A stretch of 7,123 nt of DNA, taken from the NCBI GenBank assembly GCA_031274075.1, contig JAISQQ010000063.1, positions 1 through 7,123 on the forward strand, read 5' to 3'. This document shows positions 1 to 5,722 of this stretch, in pieces. The position numbers were made by a program, and so were the translations under genes. Source of the stretch: Accumulibacter sp. (lineage in GTDB: Bacteria > Pseudomonadota > Gammaproteobacteria > Burkholderiales > Rhodocyclaceae). Below the pieces are notes generated by a model. That model was not told the DNA's origin. It did not search any database and was given only the letters and a program-made list of their open reading frames with translations. How positions within the stretch are numbered: the stretch's first letter is position 1; every line of letters starts with the position of its first letter.

Positions 1-113
1 TCCTTCCATCCAGCGAACACGACGTGACCAGCCGGGCGCGGGAACCTCGCTTCGCTGGCGACGCCGTGGCGGCGCTTCCTCGCTTCCTTTTTCGCGATCA
101 AGACCGGCGGGTC

Positions 114-122
114 TGCTATCCT
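114..122 (+). promoter_or_regulatory. Possible extended -10 promoter (TGCTATCCT)
   Basis: TGCTATCCT matches the extended -10 pattern TGnTATnnT just upstream of the transporter gene. No good -35 box is visible. If used, transcription would begin near base 129, which would favour the ATG at 161 as the true start. This is weak evidence from one motif only. Confidence 0.25.
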
Positions 123-127
123 GTCGG

Positions 128-1108
128 ATGACCCGGGAAAACGAACCATCGATTCTTGCCATGAACCCACATCCCTTTTTTTCCGACCGGCGCGTGGTCG
201 TCGTGCTGGCTACGTTTTGCTGCCTGCTCTGGGGCAGCGCCTATCCGGCGATCAAGACGGGCTACGCCTTGTTCGGCATCGCCGCCAGCGACATTCCGTC
301 GAAAATGCTGTTCGCCGGCTACCGCTTCATGTTCGCCGGTCTGCTGCTGCTCGCGCTGACCGTATTCATGCGCCGGAAGATGTTCGTCCTCAATCGCGGG
401 AACCTGTTTTCGACCTGCCTGCTGGGCCTGACGCAGACTTCGCTGCAATACATTTTCTTCTACGTTGGGCTGGCTTATACGACTGGCGTGAAGAGTTCCA
501 TCCTGAACGCTTCGACCACGTTTTTCAGTGTCCTGCTGGCACATTGCATCTACCGCAACGACCGCCTGAATTTCAACAAGATCGCCGGTTGCCTGATCGG
601 TTTTGCCGGGGTGATCGTGGTGAATTTCAGCTCGGATCTGTTGGACTTCGATTTCACGCTGCTCGGCGAGGGATTCGTCGTGATCGCGATGTTCGTCCTG
701 TCCGCCAGCACGATCTACGGCAAAAAGCTCTCGCAGGCCATGGACGCGGTCGTCCTGACCGGTTACCAGCTGGCCATCGGCGGGCTGGTCCTGATCGTCG
801 CCGGCTATGCCGCCGGCGGGAGACTGAGCGGCTTCACGCCGGCGTCGTCGGCGCTCCTGGGCTACATGGTGATCCTGTCCTCGGTGTCCTATGCCTTGTG
901 GACCACGCTGATCAAGTACAACCGCGTCGGCCTGGTGGCGGTGTTCAACCTGCTGATCCCGATATTCGGCGCCGCCCTGTCGGCGATCTTCCTCGGCGAA
1001 AGTATCCTCGAATGGAAGAATTTCGCGGCGCTGGCGCTGGTGTGCGGCGGCATCTGGCTTTCAGGGGACAGAGGACTGAGGACTGAGGACAGAGGACGGT
1101 TCAGTTAG
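128..1108 (+). CDS. EamA/DMT-family transporter
   Basis: This is an inner-membrane transporter of the drug/metabolite transporter superfamily (EamA family), probably an exporter or permease of small metabolites; the substrate cannot be read from sequence. The 326 residues are almost entirely hydrophobic helices, about ten, arranged as two EamA repeats. The first runs from about residue 23 (LLWGSAYPAIKTGY) to 150. The second runs from about 175 (GEGFVVIAMFVLSASTIYGK) to 310 and ends with the family-typical LLIPIFGAALSAIFLGE segment. The length fits the family. The start is uncertain: ATG 128 lies only six bases after a TATCCT hexamer, while ATG 161 (MNPHPFF) gives a more usual short N-terminus before the first helix, and neither has a clear Shine-Dalgarno. 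The last 12 or so residues (GDRGLRTEDRGRFS) come from a heptamer tandem repeat and are not part of the transporter fold. The family call is secure; the substrate is unknown. Confidence 0.93.
   Translation: MTRENEPSILAMNPHPFFSDRRVVVVLATFCCLLWGSAYPAIKTGYALFGIAASDIPSKMLFAGYRFMFAGLLLLALTVFMRRKMFVLNRGNLFSTCLLGLTQTSLQYIFFYVGLAYTTGVKSSILNASTTFFSVLLAHCIYRNDRLNFNKIAGCLIGFAGVIVVNFSSDLLDFDFTLLGEGFVVIAMFVLSASTIYGKKLSQAMDAVVLTGYQLAIGGLVLIVAGYAAGGRLSGFTPASSALLGYMVILSSVSYALWTTLIKYNRVGLVAVFNLLIPIFGAALSAIFLGESILEWKNFAALALVCGGIWLSGDRGLRTEDRGRFS
1064..1098 (+). repeat. Heptanucleotide tandem repeat (GAGGACN x5)
   Basis: Five consecutive 7-base units read GGGGACA, GAGGACT, GAGGACT, GAGGACA and GAGGACG. They lie inside the 3' end of the transporter gene and are translated as GDRGLRTEDRGR. 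Seven is not a multiple of three, so any gain or loss of a unit would shift the frame and change the C-terminal end. Confidence 0.85.
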
Positions 1109-1126
1109 TGGGCGCTTTACGCCCGC
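1108..1126 (+). terminator. Weak hairpin after transporter gene
   Basis: GGGCG-CTTTA-CGCCC (1110-1124) forms a 5-bp stem that can extend by one wobble pair and one G-C pair, starting at the stop codon. No T-tract follows, so it is at best a weak or Rho-assisted terminator, or a stabilising 3' hairpin. The rest of 1127-1217 shows no other clear element. Confidence 0.25.
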
Positions 1127-1227
1127 GGCTTGGACTGGCTTCCATCCTTCGTCCTCTGGGATGCGCTGGAATGGCGCGGATGTGTTGAAATGGCGGTGGC
1201 CGTCGTTTTTTCTCCCTGGAGTCCGCA

Positions 1228-2256
1228 ATGACAAAAACCGTCGCGCGAATCTTCATGGCCGCCAGCCTGGCGGTGATCGGGATTTTTTTTCTTTCGCTCG
1301 TCTCGAACATCGCGCAGTTGGCGAATTTCGTGGACCGCGCGTATCCGGGCAGCGCCGTCTGGGTTTTCTGGGGGCTTGCCGTGTTTTTTTCCGGGCTTTT
1401 GCTGACGCCGCTCTATTGCTATTTTCGGCTTCCCTGCCCGCCGGTTCCGCCCGCCGACGATGACCCGGCGGCCGCCGGACTGTTCCTGGACGCGCTGCGC
1501 GAACACCTCAAGGGCAATCCGCTTCTCTCCGGCATGGAGCTTGCCTCGAACGAGGACATCGCGCCCGCCCTGGCAAGGCTCGGCAGCGAAGCGGACATCG
1601 TCATCAAGCGCACCGCCAGCGCCGTGTTCGTCAGCACCGCGGTGATGCAGAACGGCCGCCTCGACGGGCTGTTCGTCCTGGCCAGCCAGTTGCGCCTGGT
1701 ATGGCGCGTCGCGTCGATCTATCACGGCCGGCCGTCACCGCGGCGGATGCTCTACCTTTACGGCAACGTCGGAGCCAACGTGTTGATCGCCGACAACCTC
1801 CAGGAAATCGATTTCGCGGAAATCGCCACGCCCATCGTCGCCTCCATCTTTCCTTCGATCAAAGGCAGCATTCCCGGCCTGCAGGGCGTGTCGACGCTGT
1901 TGGTGAACAGCCTCGCCAACGGCGCGGCGAACGCCTTCCTCAGTTTGCGGGTCGGCCTGGTCGCCAAGGCTTATTGCGCGGCGCTGACGGCGCCAAGGGA
2001 AAGCAGCGTGCGCAAGTCCTCGATCAGCGAGGCGCTGGCGCTGGTTGCCGGGATCGTCAAGGAGCAGGGTGGGCGCATCGCCGAGAAATCGTGGCGGATG
2101 GTTCGCGATACCTTCGTGGACGCGACCGAGGCGACGGTCCAGGGCGTCAAGGGCGCCTTGCGCAAAACGGCCGACGCGACCCTCGGAACGGCCAGGACGG
2201 TAGGCGATACCCTCGAGGACGGCATGCGTTCGATCAAGGATATGATTAGCAGGTGA
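1228..2256 (+). CDS. DUF697 (YcjF-like) inner-membrane protein
   Basis: This is a membrane protein of unknown function carrying a DUF697-type domain, the domain of E. coli YcjF and of proteins often found beside GTPases. The 342 residues begin with two predicted transmembrane helices (about 6-27 and 42-64) and a proline-rich linker (LPCPPVPPADDD). The DUF697-like region spans about 120-255 and includes IVIKRTASAVFVSTAVMQNGRLDGL, ...LYLYGNVGANVLIAD and the LLVNSLANGAANAFLSLRVGLVAKAYC helix. The C-terminus (about 290-342) is an amphipathic, repetitive helix of TxxTVxGVKGALRKTADATLGTAR type, likely to lie on the membrane surface. The start is well supported by GGAG at 1218-1221, six bases before the ATG. 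The next gene follows after 36 bases, so the two are probably co-transcribed. No partner GTPase (YcjX type) is in the window. The domain call is fairly sure; the function is unknown. Confidence 0.8.
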   Translation: MTKTVARIFMAASLAVIGIFFLSLVSNIAQLANFVDRAYPGSAVWVFWGLAVFFSGLLLTPLYCYFRLPCPPVPPADDDPAAAGLFLDALREHLKGNPLLSGMELASNEDIAPALARLGSEADIVIKRTASAVFVSTAVMQNGRLDGLFVLASQLRLVWRVASIYHGRPSPRRMLYLYGNVGANVLIADNLQEIDFAEIATPIVASIFPSIKGSIPGLQGVSTLLVNSLANGAANAFLSLRVGLVAKAYCAALTAPRESSVRKSSISEALALVAGIVKEQGGRIAEKSWRMVRDTFVDATEATVQGVKGALRKTADATLGTARTVGDTLEDGMRSIKDMISR

Positions 2257-2292
2257 AGCAATATTAACGGGAAAATTCGAGAGAGGTTCAGG

Positions 2293-2922
2293 ATGAAACG
2301 TCGTGATTTTATGCTTTTCGCAATTTCGGGAATCGCGTTGGCTGCCTGCGGATCGCGCCAGAAACTCAGTGCGCTCGCCCCCGGCAGCCGGGTGCTGGCC
2401 TTTGGCGACAGCGTCACCTACGGCACCGGCGCGGGTCCGGAAGAGGACTGGCCGACGCTGCTCGGCGGCCTGACCGGCTGGCGGATCGTCAACGCCGGCG
2501 TGCCGGGCGACACGGCGGAAGCCGCCAAGTCCCGCCTCCCGCCGCTGCTCGACGAGCACCGGCCGGAACTGGTCATCATCGAGATCGGCGGCAACGATTT
2601 TCTGCGCCGGCGCCCGGCAAGCGCCGTGAAACAGGATCTGAAAGCCCTGGTCAAGGCCGCGCGCGCGTCGGGCGCCCAGGTGGCGCTGGTCGGCGTACCG
2701 GAGTTATCCGCCATGGCCGTGCTCGCCGGGAAGGCGGGAGACTCCGCCATCTATGGCGAACTCGGCAAGGAGGAGGGCGTGCCGGTCATTGCCGACGTTT
2801 TTTCCGACGTGTTGTCACGGCCCGAGTTGTGCGCCGACAAGATTCATCCCAACGCCGCCGGCTACCGGCAAATGGCGTCCGGGATTCACGCCGCCTTGAA
2901 GCAACTGGGCCTGGCGCGTTGA
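2293..2922 (+). CDS. SGNH/GDSL hydrolase (TesA/arylesterase-like), predicted lipoprotein
   Basis: This is an esterase or acyl hydrolase of the SGNH fold, resembling the TesA/arylesterase group. Block I is FGDSVTYGTG with nucleophile Ser40. Block II has Gly at 69 in NAGVPGDT. Block III is GGND at 99-102 with oxyanion Asn101. Block V is DKIHP with Asp182 and His185, completing the catalytic triad. The 209-residue length fits the family. The N-terminus MKRRDFMLFAISGIALAACGS carries a signal with a lipobox-like LAAC at Cys19, suggesting lipidation and anchoring in the envelope; the KRRDFM stretch also resembles a Tat motif. GAGAGG at 2281-2286 lies six bases before the ATG. It sits 36 bases after the DUF697 gene and is likely its operon partner. 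It probably acts on esters or lysolipids in the periplasm; the substrate is not known. Confidence 0.92.
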   Translation: MKRRDFMLFAISGIALAACGSRQKLSALAPGSRVLAFGDSVTYGTGAGPEEDWPTLLGGLTGWRIVNAGVPGDTAEAAKSRLPPLLDEHRPELVIIEIGGNDFLRRRPASAVKQDLKALVKAARASGAQVALVGVPELSAMAVLAGKAGDSAIYGELGKEEGVPVIADVFSDVLSRPELCADKIHPNAAGYRQMASGIHAALKQLGLAR

Positions 2923-2960
2923 TTTTCTTTATTCGAGACGCTTGGAACGTATCTCCGCCT

Positions 2961-2987
2961 ATGCCATCCATGCCATCCATGCCACCC
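2961..2987. repeat. 9-bp tandem repeat (ATGCCATCC x3)
   Basis: Three tandem 9-base units, ATGCCATCC, ATGCCATCC and ATGCCACCC, lie in the 137-base gap between the convergent SGNH hydrolase and NAD-kinase-like genes. The last unit has one change. The unit is a multiple of three, but no supported gene covers it. No strong terminator is visible in this convergent gap. Confidence 0.85.
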
Positions 2988-3059
2988 ATACGTTAGTCGC
3001 CGCCATGACGGGCGCAAGAAAAGCTCAATGACAAGGTCCTGGTTTTCGTATCCCGTCTT

Positions 3060-4199
3060 TCAGGTCACGATATGCCCGCGCTTTTCCGCCAGGCCAATGA
3101 CGGCTTCCGCGCCGGAATTGAAGGCGAGGAAATCGCTTTCCATGCCATCGCTGAAAATGACGCCGTTCTCGCCCATCAGGGATTCGATCCGCAGGGGCGC
3201 GTTGCGCAGGATCTTGCCAAACACCAGATTGGAACCCGTCGCCTTGCTGGGAAAGGGTTCGCGCACGGCAAAAACGAGTTCGTCGCTGCCCCATTTACCG
3301 ATGACGCTGGAAAGTTCGGAAGGGCCATAGGTCTTTTTTCTCGGCGCGGCGGCTATTCTCCTTAATATGGGTTCAGGCGCGGTTTTTTCCTTGGGACGTC
3401 CAGCGGCAACGGCATCATCGGGTTCCTGCGATGAAAGTGGCGTCGCCGCCAGCGCCGCCATGTTGTACTGGACGCCGTCCTCTTCATCGACCTCCATCAA
3501 GCGTTCGCTTTCCTGGGCCGCGCCGTAGGGATGGCCGATAAGCGACGACGAAATACGCGCGGCCCCGGCAATGACGCTTTTCATCCAGCCCGTGGAACCC
3601 AAGCCGGTGGAAACAATGACGCCGCTCGACGATTGCGGCTCTTTGAGGCCATCGTGCTTGAGGATGTAGTGGGCGGAAACATGAGTGCGCTGGCCGATGA
3701 AAAAGTCATTGACCGCCAAGAGTTCCTGCCCATTCTGGAGGCGTGCCTTGGCCATGCTGACTTCTTCGATCCGGCGTTTTCCGGCCAGCGTCTCGCGAAT
3801 GATTTTGGCCGCGTCTTTCGGCGTAAAAGGCAGCAGTACGCCATCCCATCGGCCAGCATCGGGATTGACGCCGATTACCGGCTGATCGCCCAGGTATTTG
3901 AGGGTATTCGCCACCAATCCATCCTGCCCGATGACCACTACCACGTCATCCGGCGCGAAAATGAAATTGGGCAGGTATTTGCGATCCAGCAACTGGATAT
4001 TGCCCAGGCTCTCGATCTCCTGCCGGGTCGCCTGTATCGAGGCGTTATATTGCTGGTGTTCGGCTTCATATTCGCCAAAATCGCCGCCCAGGCTGTTGAT
4101 GTAGAACTTCGCCTGCGACAGCGTATTCTGGCTCGCCAGCACCTTTTCCAAGCGGGTCTCGCGCACAATGACGACAATGCGCTTGTCGTACTTTTTCAT
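3060..4199 (-). CDS. Divergent NAD-kinase-fold protein (NADK/diacylglycerol kinase-like)
   Basis: This cytosolic protein has the fold of ATP-NAD kinase and related sugar/lipid kinases. Its N-terminal 80 residues (VVIVRETRLEKVL...FYINSLGGDFGEYEAEHQQY) are longer than in housekeeping NAD kinases. The nucleotide loop reads VVVVIGQDGLVANTLKYL, so canonical GGDG is GQDG at 91-94 with the Asp kept. NPDAGRWDG (112-120) follows. The usual Asn-Glu motif appears as VNDFFIG (Asn164-Asp165). VSTGLGSTGW at 196-205 matches the NADK VSTPTGSTAY motif. A linker of about 70 residues, acidic then Pro/Ala/Lys-rich (about 230-300), interrupts the domain, which resumes with SDELVFAVREPF and closes with VIFSDGMESDFLAFNSGAEAVIGL. 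From memory, GQDGLVANT occurs in a distinct family often labelled sugar kinase, so the Gln is probably a family trait. It starts 7 bases after the SPFH gene's stop, with no strong ribosome site, so translation is probably coupled. NADP synthesis is possible but unproven. Confidence 0.82.
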   Translation of the reverse strand: MKKYDKRIVVIVRETRLEKVLASQNTLSQAKFYINSLGGDFGEYEAEHQQYNASIQATRQEIESLGNIQLLDRKYLPNFIFAPDDVVVVIGQDGLVANTLKYLGDQPVIGVNPDAGRWDGVLLPFTPKDAAKIIRETLAGKRRIEEVSMAKARLQNGQELLAVNDFFIGQRTHVSAHYILKHDGLKEPQSSSGVIVSTGLGSTGWMKSVIAGAARISSSLIGHPYGAAQESERLMEVDEEDGVQYNMAALAATPLSSQEPDDAVAAGRPKEKTAPEPILRRIAAAPRKKTYGPSELSSVIGKWGSDELVFAVREPFPSKATGSNLVFGKILRNAPLRIESLMGENGVIFSDGMESDFLAFNSGAEAVIGLAEKRGHIVT

Positions 4200-4206
4200 C
4201 GCCGGT

Positions 4207-5301
4207 TCAGTTTTTCACGGCTTTTGCCGGAGCGTCTTTCATGATGGCGTTCAGTAGATCCGGCGTGATATTGAGATTGCCGATTTTTTCCGCCTGCTCG
4301 GCAATGCCCTGGAAGGCGTTGGCCAAGAGCCGCCCGGAATCCAGTCCGGCGTTGGTCAGCGCCTTCAATACTTCGGGATCGGTTTGTTCATAAACGCCCA
4401 TGACCGCCTTGAGCGCGTAAGCCTTGGCGTCGGCTTCCGCCCTGGCGTTGCGCGCCATCAAGTCGACCAGCGCCTGTTTCCTTTCTTCCTGTTGCACCTG
4501 AAAGGCAAGGCGTTCTTCCGCCATTTCCTGTTCCTTTTTCATCGCCTGCCGCTCGGTCTCCATGCGCGTTTCCTGAATTTCCCGATTCTTGTTTTCCACG
4601 GCGATTTCGGTGTTGAGTTCGCTCTCGCGGATGATGCGTTCCTGCTCGACCGCGTAATTGCGCCGCAAGAAGATGGCCTGGTCGGATTCCTTCAGGATTT
4701 CTTCGCGCGTTTCCGCTTCCAGCGCCTTGGCCGTTTCCGGCGTGGGTTTTATCGCCGCCACGGAAAGCCCCAGGATTTCCACGCCCAGCGCTTTCACCAT
4801 CTCGTGTTCCGCCAGCGCCTGGCCGGCTTTGCGCGCCAGTTCGCCGGCGGAAACGAGGGCTTCTTTCAAACGCATGTGCTGCACCGTGCCCTTGAGGACG
4901 ACCAGCGCCAGATTGACGAGGCGCTCCGGCAGCTTTTTCGGATCGTCGGAAAGGTAGCTCAGGCGTCGGGTGTCGATGGCATAATTCAACATCTTCACCG
5001 CCTTGGCCGGATCGGAAATGCGGTAGGTAATCTGCCCTTGCAGGGTCAATCCCTGAAAATCCGAAGAAATTTCAGAAAGCATGAAGGGCGTGTCTTCACT
5101 GCCTATCGGCGCGACAACAAGCGAAGTCGTCGGCACAAAATAGAAAAAGGAAAGCCCCGCGCCTTCCGCCATGATCTTTTCGCCCTTGTAGCGAAACACA
5201 TAGCGATTCGGCTCAAACCGGGCAAAACGCACCATGCCCCAGAAAATCCACAGCAGAATAAGCAGTACCAGCACTGGCGCCAAAACCATGATCCAATCCA
5301 T
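4207..5301 (-). CDS. SPFH/Band 7 domain membrane scaffold protein
   Basis: This is a flotillin/stomatin-like protein expected to sit in the inner membrane and oligomerise. One N-terminal transmembrane helix (about 5-24, VLAPVLVLLILLWIFWGMV) is followed by a Band 7 domain at about 30-195. That domain includes the family-like stretches LTLQGQITYRISDPAKAV, LVNLALVVLKGTVQHMRLKEAL and EMVKALGVEILGLSVAAIKPTPETAKALEAE. Residues about 195-300 form a charged Glu/Ala/Arg-rich coiled coil, and the C-terminus has a conserved-looking NLNITPDLLNAIM segment near 343-354. A strong GAGGGG site (complement of 5308-5313) lies six bases before the ATG. It is the first gene of a two-gene - strand operon with the NAD-kinase-like gene. 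SPFH proteins are known to organise membrane microdomains or to control membrane proteases, and the pairing suggests it recruits or regulates the kinase-like protein. The family call is secure; the role is inferred. Confidence 0.92.
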   Translation of the reverse strand: MDWIMVLAPVLVLLILLWIFWGMVRFARFEPNRYVFRYKGEKIMAEGAGLSFFYFVPTTSLVVAPIGSEDTPFMLSEISSDFQGLTLQGQITYRISDPAKAVKMLNYAIDTRRLSYLSDDPKKLPERLVNLALVVLKGTVQHMRLKEALVSAGELARKAGQALAEHEMVKALGVEILGLSVAAIKPTPETAKALEAETREEILKESDQAIFLRRNYAVEQERIIRESELNTEIAVENKNREIQETRMETERQAMKKEQEMAEERLAFQVQQEERKQALVDLMARNARAEADAKAYALKAVMGVYEQTDPEVLKALTNAGLDSGRLLANAFQGIAEQAEKIGNLNITPDLLNAIMKDAPAKAVKN

Positions 5302-5348
5302 TTTCGTCCCCTCTCTATCGATCGATCCATGCCCGGAAAAGTGGAGTC

Positions 5349-5354
5349 ATTATA
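5349..5354 (-). promoter_or_regulatory. -10 box (TATAAT) of the SPFH operon
   Basis: A perfect TATAAT on the - strand lies about 48 bases before the SPFH start codon. The expected -35 position holds no good match to TTGACA. A 9-base direct repeat, GCAGGGATC (+ strand, 5356-5364 and 5370-5378), fills the space between the -10 and -35 positions and might bind an activator or repressor. The call rests on motif match and position only. Confidence 0.5.
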
Positions 5355-5355
5355 C

Positions 5356-5378
5356 GCAGGGATCAGGTGGCAGGGATC
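5356..5378. repeat. Direct repeat GCAGGGATC x2 in the SPFH promoter
   Basis: Two exact 9-base copies are offset by 14 bases, directly upstream of the -10 box. It could be a tandem operator or a chance duplication. Confidence 0.5.
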
Positions 5379-5395
5379 GGATGCCAGATCAATTT

Positions 5396-5412
5396 CCGGC
5401 GGCTTCGCCGCC
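5396..5412. repeat. GC-rich hairpin GGCGGC-TTC-GCCGCC
   Basis: A perfect 6-bp stem (5398-5403 with 5407-5412) and a 3-base loop lie between the SPFH promoter and the toxin remnant. Such GCGGCTTCGCCGC palindromes are common as dispersed repeats or terminator stems. There is no T-tract on either side. Confidence 0.45.
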
Positions 5413-5446
5413 GCAAGAATTACTGCTCCCAGGCCTCTGTCATCGG

Positions 5447-5610
5447 CTTATCGAATCGCGCCTGAAAGGCGTGGAAGATATGTTCTATGGCACATGCGTT
5501 GGCCGGCTCGGCGCGATGTGGCACGGCTTCGTCAAGAAGACGAAAAAAAGCCGGCGGACAAATGGCGGATTGCCCAAGGCCGGCTGAAGGAGATCAAAAA
5601 TGCTGACGCA
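5447..5610 (+). pseudogene. Remnant of a RelE/HigB (Gp49-like) toxin, frameshifted
   Basis: The translated stretch LIESRLKGVEDMFYGTCVGR followed by LGAMWHGFVKKTKK resembles the middle and end of phage-Gp49/HigB-like mRNA-interferase toxins, whose typical end is ...LHGFVKKTQKTP..EI..A..RLKE. At the run of seven A (5543-5549) the frame is lost. The adjacent frame then continues the family pattern as KPADKWRIAQGRLKEIKNA. The N-terminal half is absent or unrecognisable, and residues between LKGVED and MFYGT look deleted compared with the family. No start codon with a ribosome site is visible and no antitoxin gene follows. It is therefore a dead toxin gene, not an active one. The identification comes from motif memory, since no search was run; an alternative is chance similarity, which the matching two-frame pattern makes less likely. 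Confidence 0.6.
5549..5585 (-). terminator. Terminator-like hairpin with T-tract (- strand)
   Basis: On the - strand, AGCCGGC (5585-5579) and GCCGGCT (5555-5549) form a perfect 7-bp GC stem with a 23-base loop, directly followed by a run of seven T. It sits about 30 bases beyond the truncated hipA stop and would end hipBA transcription. The long loop and its overlap with the toxin remnant (whose A-run supplies the T-tract) make a chance structure possible. Confidence 0.4.
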
Positions 5611-5722
5611 TGTTTCAATCCACGTCCGGCAGGCCGGACGAAAACACGGAGGGGGTTACGCTCCTTCCGTGCGGGATTATCCCCATAAAAGGGGAGGGGT
5701 TCCAAGCGGAGTCGGTTTTTGA
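5600..5722 (+). other. Short open frame (40 codons) with a perfect Shine-Dalgarno; possible antitoxin-start relic
   Basis: AAGGAG at 5587-5592 lies seven bases before ATG 5600, overlapping the end of the toxin remnant, as an antitoxin start would. The frame begins MLTHVSIHVRQ and then runs through the CRISPR-like repeat and hairpins, ending at TGA 5720. Its product resembles no family that I recognise. The likely reading is that the start of a lost antitoxin gene was fused to unrelated DNA. It may still be translated, but there is no support for a function. Confidence 0.25.
5612..5640 (-). repeat. Solitary CRISPR-repeat-like element (type I-C style)
   Basis: The + strand reads GTTTCAATCCACG followed by TCCGGC-AG-GCCGGACG. 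On the - strand this is a stem-loop followed by GTGGATTGAAAC, the typical 3' end of type I-C CRISPR repeats. The stem CGTCCGGC/GCCGGACG (5623-5630 with 5633-5640) is perfect over 8 bp with a 2-base loop. Only one copy is present, no spacers flank it and no cas gene is in the window, so it is not an array. It spans the stop codon of the truncated hipA frame. It may be an orphan repeat left by a lost array, or a different repeat family that shares this end. Confidence 0.5.

Noticed and set aside
1..115. Possible gene end or divergent gene start at the left edge
   Set aside because: Short open stretches exist on both strands, but there is no ribosome site, start or recognisable protein pattern. 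I see nothing supportable here beyond the possible -10 box.
217..1086. 289-codon open frame inside the transporter gene
   Set aside because: It is Arg/Pro/Asp-rich shadow sequence in another frame of the EamA gene.
3006..3057. GACGGG...CCCGTC inverted repeat as a terminator between the convergent genes
   Set aside because: The stem is 6 bp with a loop of about 40 bases and a poor T-tract, so it is not convincing.
3531..4244. 237-codon + strand open frame antisense to the NAD-kinase-like gene
   Set aside because: The - strand frame has all of the kinase-fold motifs; this one has none and no ribosome site.
5543..5550. Programmed -1 frameshift at A7G in the toxin remnant
   Set aside because: The reading phase does not fit the X XXY YYZ slippery pattern, and the 5' half of the gene is missing, so simple decay is the better explanation.
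5612..5640. A CRISPR array
   Set aside because: Only one repeat-like unit is present. The flanks are toxin-remnant and hairpin sequence with no second repeat at spacer distance.
4384..5688. 434-codon + strand open frame antisense to the SPFH gene
   Set aside because: It is a mirror frame of a GC-rich coding sequence. Its product is Arg/His/Phe-rich with no family pattern, while the - strand frame is a clear SPFH protein with a strong ribosome site. Only its last part (after about 5540) carries toxin-remnant sequence.
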